Shown: positions 5,611 through 7,916 of the stretch, in pieces
Layout: the number at the start of each line of letters is the position of its first letter
Numbering within the stretch: position 1 is the first letter of the stretch
Source of the DNA: JANNRW01 sp031401815
GTDB lineage: Bacteria > Desulfobacterota > Desulfuromonadia > Geobacterales > DSM-12255
Assembly (NCBI GenBank): GCA_031401815.1
Contig: JANNRW010000464.1
Span: 1-7,916, forward strand
DNA length: 7,916 bases
Direction: 5' to 3'
Position numbers and translations under genes: made by a program
The notes under the pieces: model-generated
The model's input: the letters and a program-made list of their open reading frames with translations, nothing else
Told to the model about the DNA's origin: nothing
Database searches by the model: none

Positions 5611-5948
5611 TCACTTCCTGGCGGCAAGCTCAGCGATGGCAAGGAGCCCGTTCTTGGCGGATTCGTCCTTGATTCCCCGGTAAGCCTCAACCAGTCGCTG
5701 TTCTTCATTTGACAGGGAGTATGGAGCATCGGCATATGAATCAAAAAAAGCGTAGATCGAGACTGAAAGGGCATCTGCTATTATTTGCAACCGGTCTGTG
5801 TTCAGTTTACTCATGCCGCTTTCGTATTTCTGAACCTGCTGGAAGGAAATATCAAGCATTTCGGCCAGTTTTTCTTGCGTATAGCCGGCCTTTTGCCGAA
5901 ATTCCCGGACACGCCGACTGTTTCGTTGCTGCTTATAACTTTGCCCAT
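5611..5948 (-). pseudogene. XRE-family transcriptional regulator with an apparent -1 frameshift
   Basis: The main frame encodes FRQKAGYTQEKLAEMLDISF, QQVQKYESG and LQIIADALSVSIYAFFD, the canonical five-helix HTH_3 DNA-binding domain, followed by a charged tail ending LLAIAELAARK. The HTH frame has no ATG, GTG or TTG upstream before a stop; its first start is the ATG at 5859, inside the domain. The best upstream start is ATG at 5948, with GGAGA 8 bp ahead, reading MGKVISSNETVG in another frame. Adding one base after that segment (near plus-strand 5912) would join the two into a normal 112-residue regulator. Either the gene is disrupted by a single-base deletion or the base was missed in sequencing. 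It resembles phage or autoregulatory repressors in size and in the QQVQKYE recognition helix. Its targets are unknown. Confidence 0.75.
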
Positions 5949-5953
5949 AGTAT

Positions 5954-5970
5954 TTTCTCCGCTGGAGAAA
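5954..5970 (-). promoter_or_regulatory. Palindrome TTTCTCC-N3-GGAGAAA overlapping the regulator's ribosome-binding site
   Basis: Perfect 7-bp arms around a 3-bp centre lie 6 bp upstream of the regulator's ATG (5948). The proximal arm contains the GGAGA Shine-Dalgarno sequence. It could be the regulator's own operator (XRE repressors commonly bind short dyads near their start), or an RNA hairpin that hides the ribosome-binding site. The dyad is visible; the role is inferred. Confidence 0.5.
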
Positions 5971-5979
5971 GTACCGTTA

Positions 5980-5996
5980 TGGCAGTGATGCTGCCA
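5980..5996 (-). promoter_or_regulatory. Second dyad upstream of the regulator
   Basis: TGGCAG (5980-5985) and CTGCCA (5991-5996) form a 6-bp inverted repeat with a 5-bp centre, 9 bp from the first palindrome. The sequence differs from the first dyad, so it is not a simple second copy of the same operator. Confidence 0.3.
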
Positions 5997-6074
5997 CCAG
6001 CAAAATTAAGAATATTTCTTGTTATTTACCACTAATAGTTGTATTTCGGTATTTGGCGAATATTTGATTACTCG

Positions 6075-6114
6075 TTCTTCTCGTTGCGCAGCAGGAGCTT
6101 GGTAACGAGAAGAA
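6075..6114. repeat. Long inverted repeat with 11-bp arms
   Basis: TTCTTCTCGTT (6075-6085) is perfectly complementary to AACGAGAAGAA (6104-6114), with an 18-nt centre containing GCAGGAGCTTGG. The arrangement resembles dispersed intergenic repeats of the form CTCGTT...AGCTTGG.AACGAG. Immediately downstream AAGATGG-G-CCATCTT (6115-6129 region) forms another small palindrome. No T tract, so probably not a terminator. Confidence 0.5.
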
Positions 6115-6160
6115 AAGATGGGCCATCTTGCCATCTTGGAAGCCTGACCCTATGACCCCG

Positions 6161-6218
6161 TTGGCGAGTTGAAAGATTGTGACGAGGGAGGGTTGTCTGA
6201 GGCCGCATTCGAGTTGGG
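6161..6218. repeat. 58-bp direct repeat, copy 2 (isolated HTH gene fragment)
   Basis: Duplicate of 5500-5557 with one synonymous difference. Outside the match, neither flank continues the helix-turn-helix coding sequence, so this is a small detached piece of the half regulator gene. Together the copies bracket the frameshifted regulator, 603 bp apart. Confidence 0.88.
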
Positions 6219-6223
6219 CGTAT

Positions 6224-6252
6224 GTGACAATGTAAATACTTTGGTTTAAGAG
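6224..6252 (+). promoter_or_regulatory. Possible promoter for the beta-helix gene
   Basis: GTGACA (6224-6229) matches the -35 consensus at five of six bases; TAAGAG (6247-6252), 17 bp later, is a poor -10 (three of six). The position, about 50 bp before the start codon, is reasonable, but the evidence is weak. Confidence 0.22.
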
Positions 6253-6304
6253 TTTTTTAGGAGATTTGCTTGAACTTCCGTCAAAATTTTCGGAGGGACA
6301 TCTC

Positions 6305-7246
6305 ATGTTCAAGAATAATATAGGAATGATGGTTGTGCTTGCAATTGTGGTTTTGGGAGTCATGATGGGTAACTCCAATGCAACAACAATTTCCGTGAAG
6401 CAGCTTGGCTGTGGAGCAGAGGCTAACTGCTATACAACGATAAATAATGCAATTTCTAATGCAAGTTCTAATGACACTATCAAGGTTTATTCTGGACGTT
6501 ATGAAGAAGCCGTGGTCATTGATAAAAATCTGAAACTAGAGGGTTCAGGACCGCAGCTGACAACAATTTATAGTAATACCTCGAATAGCATCACAGTGAA
6601 CAGCAATATGAACGCAGTAATTCTTGGATTTACAATAACGTCTTCAAAAAACGGGGTTGGTATATATACGGGGCCAACCACAAATGTAACAATAAGAAAC
6701 AATTGCGTTATTGGAAATGGTGGGTCTGGAGTAAGGATGAATACCGGCACAGGGTCCAGTGGTGGGATCGTTGCAATTATAAATAATGTTATCTCATATA
6801 ATGCTGTTGCTGGAATTGATTGTTATAGTGGTAATATTGGATATGCACATAATAATATTATAAGCAATAATGGTGGAACTGGAATATATTTCTATTATTT
6901 CGATAGTAGCTATAGATCATATAACAATTCATATGCTAATAAAGATGGCGATTATCCCAGTGCAAATACTGGAGACATATCTGTTGATCCTTCCTTTATA
7001 GATCCATTCAAGGGCATTTATACGCTACAAAGCACTTCTCTCTGTAAAAATACTGGACGTCCAGGCTCCGCCGATGCCGATCCGGACGGTAGCCGCAACG
7101 ACATGGGAGCATTCGGTGGGCCTGACGCTGTGGCTTTCTGGCCATATTCTCAGGGGACGCCAATCATTACCAATCTGACCGCCACTCCGACATCAGTTCA
7201 GAAGGGTGGAACCATAACAATTAAAGCAACGGGCGCAGTACAGTAA
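6305..7246 (+). CDS. Secreted right-handed beta-helix (NosD/pectate-lyase-like) protein
   Basis: The 313-residue product begins with a signal peptide: Lys at position 3, a hydrophobic core at 7-21 and a likely cut after NSNA (26). From about 40 to 210 it has irregular coil repeats typical of parallel beta-helices: TIKVYSGRYEEAV, LKLEGSG, AVILGFTI, NVTIRNN, AIINNVISYN and AHNNIISNNGGTGIY. The fold ends with DPSFIDP (228-234) and DADPDGSRNDMGAFGG (257-272), a common cap in such proteins, then a short tail, PIITNLTATPTSVQKGGTITI, like the first strands of an Ig-like domain. Such folds bind or cleave polysaccharide or act as surface structural parts; no catalytic set is recognisable, so no enzyme activity is claimed. 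ATG 6305 is chosen over an upstream TTG at 6266 because CGGAGGG lies about 7 bp ahead and the signal peptide begins there. The N-terminal three quarters is AT-rich; the end is GC-richer. Confidence 0.82.
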   Translation: MFKNNIGMMVVLAIVVLGVMMGNSNATTISVKQLGCGAEANCYTTINNAISNASSNDTIKVYSGRYEEAVVIDKNLKLEGSGPQLTTIYSNTSNSITVNSNMNAVILGFTITSSKNGVGIYTGPTTNVTIRNNCVIGNGGSGVRMNTGTGSSGGIVAIINNVISYNAVAGIDCYSGNIGYAHNNIISNNGGTGIYFYYFDSSYRSYNNSYANKDGDYPSANTGDISVDPSFIDPFKGIYTLQSTSLCKNTGRPGSADADPDGSRNDMGAFGGPDAVAFWPYSQGTPIITNLTATPTSVQKGGTITIKATGAVQ

Positions 7247-7264
7247 TCAAGCTTGTTTTGATTA
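7244..7264 (+). other. Small hairpin between the beta-helix and hydrolase genes
   Basis: TAATCAA (7244-7250, containing the beta-helix stop codon) and TTGATTA (7258-7264) form a 7-bp AT-rich stem with a 7-nt loop. There is no T tract, so it is more likely an mRNA-processing or stability element than a terminator, if it has a role. Confidence 0.3.
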
Positions 7265-7279
7265 TGCTGGGAGGGCTTT

Positions 7280-7804
7280 ATGAATAAAGCAGTCCGCGTG
7301 CTTATCTTATTACTGATGTTTATGCTGACATATTTGGGCTTGGAAGATATCACAGTCTACGCCGCTGATCCTGCGCCTGAATCTGTAACTAAGTTGGTTG
7401 CGGATGTTGATCCTAACGGCAGGAACCCGTCAGCAATTGGGCGAATACCGTTGATACTTATTCATGGCATTAAGGGAACTGACAGCGCGACGCTCAACGG
7501 AATAAACGGGAGTTCGCCAGCAGAAAAGGAGTATTTCCAGAACTTTATCAACTATTTTTACAGCAGCAATTTGAAAGACAGATACCAACTTTATCGGTTC
7601 CATTATCTGAGCAATCAACTCCCCATCAAGGATATAGGACAGGGATTGAAGACGTGGCTGGATGATTTCATCACCAAACAAAAAATATCTGACAGCAAGT
7701 TCACAATTGTAGCTCACAGTATGGGCGGGCTTGTGGCTCGTTCATATATGCAGGAACAGCAGCATGTTGTAGGAAATTACAAATACCAAAGTGGCGGTGA
7801 GTGA
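7280..7804 (+). pseudogene. Secreted alpha/beta-hydrolase (lipase/PGAP1-like), truncated at its 3' end
   Basis: The frame opens with ATG after GGGAGGG (spacing about 6 bp), 33 bp behind the beta-helix gene, suggesting co-transcription. A signal peptide (1-28; VYA before ADP) would export it. PLILIHGIKG (57-66) has the HG oxyanion-hole strand, and FTIVAHSMGGLVARSYM (141-157) is the nucleophile elbow with Ser147. The catalytic Asp and His, which lie further on in this fold, are absent, because the frame stops at residue 174 after YQSGGE. Family members normally continue for 150 residues or more, starting with a KLITLATPHHG-like strand. The following DNA looks like the end of a mobile element, so insertion is the probable cause. 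The remaining protein should be inactive. The exact substrate, whether lipid or other ester, cannot be told. Confidence 0.8.
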
Positions 7805-7916
7805 GGTGGCCGGGCTTAGTGAGACAGCCTGAAGGGTGAAATAAGCAATGCCCCTTGGTTGTTGTGGTTTTCTGGTTTCAGGCTACCAGTTTCAGTTTTT
7901 CAAGTCCTTGGAAATA
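7799..7916. mobile_element. Probable end of a second insertion element (partial)
   Basis: Coding similarity to hydrolases stops near 7799-7802, where TGAGTGAGGTGGCC begins. The next 75 bp are non-coding, then a minus-strand frame resembling a transposase C-terminus enters from the right edge. This layout (gene break, short margin, inward transposase end) fits an IS inserted in the hydrolase. The other end lies outside the window, so inverted repeats and target duplication cannot be checked and the family is not assigned. Confidence 0.5.
7878..7916 (-). CDS. Possible transposase C-terminal end (partial)
   Basis: On the minus strand the last 12 codons before a TGA (plus-strand 7878-7880) read YFQGLEKLKLVA. 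This is a plausible terminal helix of an IS transposase and sits about 75 bp inside the inferred element boundary, as expected. Only 12 residues are visible, so family and even coding status are uncertain. Confidence 0.4.
   Translation of the reverse strand, partial: YFQGLEKLKLVA

Noticed and set aside
6266..6304. TTG at 6266 as the start of the beta-helix protein
   Set aside because: The ATG at 6305 has CGGAGGG at proper distance and begins a normal signal peptide; the extra 13 residues would spoil it.
6022..6378. Minus-strand 118-codon frame that includes QLECGLRQPSLVTIF
   Set aside because: Only the 58-bp duplicated segment is regulator-like; sequence on both sides is unrelated and overlaps the start of the beta-helix gene. 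Treated as a repeat copy, not a gene.

Overview
The window looks like a Geobacter-type deltaproteobacterial chromosome (Desulfuromonadales/Geobacterales). The reasons are the gene order and sequence flavour of the cell-division/cell-wall (dcw) genes, the style of the secreted beta-helix protein, and a possible GEMM-like RNA. This assignment is inference; no rRNA or other definitive marker is present.

Positions 1-2588 hold the tightly packed plus-strand run murD (3' end only) - ftsW - murG, each overlapping the next by 4-7 bp. These genes make the cytoplasmic muropeptide precursor (MurD), convert lipid I to lipid II (MurG), and polymerise glycan at the septum (FtsW). In most relatives murC follows directly. 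Here the run stops 64 bp after murG at an insertion sequence.

Positions 2653-4641 are one apparently complete IS of about 2.0 kb in the IS1634 branch of the IS4 superfamily. It has 23-bp imperfect terminal inverted repeats and a full-length 588-residue DDE transposase. No target-site duplication is visible and no dcw gene follows, so the IS probably marks a rearrangement breakpoint.

Positions 4642-6300 contain no intact gene. They hold a possible terminator, a 13-bp tandem repeat, a structured stretch resembling the core of a c-di-GMP-I (GEMM) riboswitch with no gene behind it, and several palindromic or repeat-like sequences. They also hold minus-strand remnants of XRE/Cro-type helix-turn-helix regulators: a C-terminal half gene, a near-complete gene with an apparent single-base frameshift, and a 58-bp duplicate of part of the half gene.

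Positions 6305-7804 hold two exported-protein genes on the plus strand: a right-handed beta-helix (NosD/pectate-lyase-like) protein, intact, and an alpha/beta-hydrolase (lipase/PGAP1-like) cut off just after its nucleophile elbow. The sequence after the break looks like the end of a second mobile element, with a probable transposase C-terminus on the minus strand running off the window.

Overall, a conserved housekeeping operon is interrupted by mobile DNA and followed by accessory sequence rich in repeats and gene remnants. I did not find convincing evidence of a new multi-gene system. The most unusual items are the orphan GEMM-like RNA, the duplicated regulator fragments flanking a frameshifted regulator, and the loss of dcw continuity at the IS.
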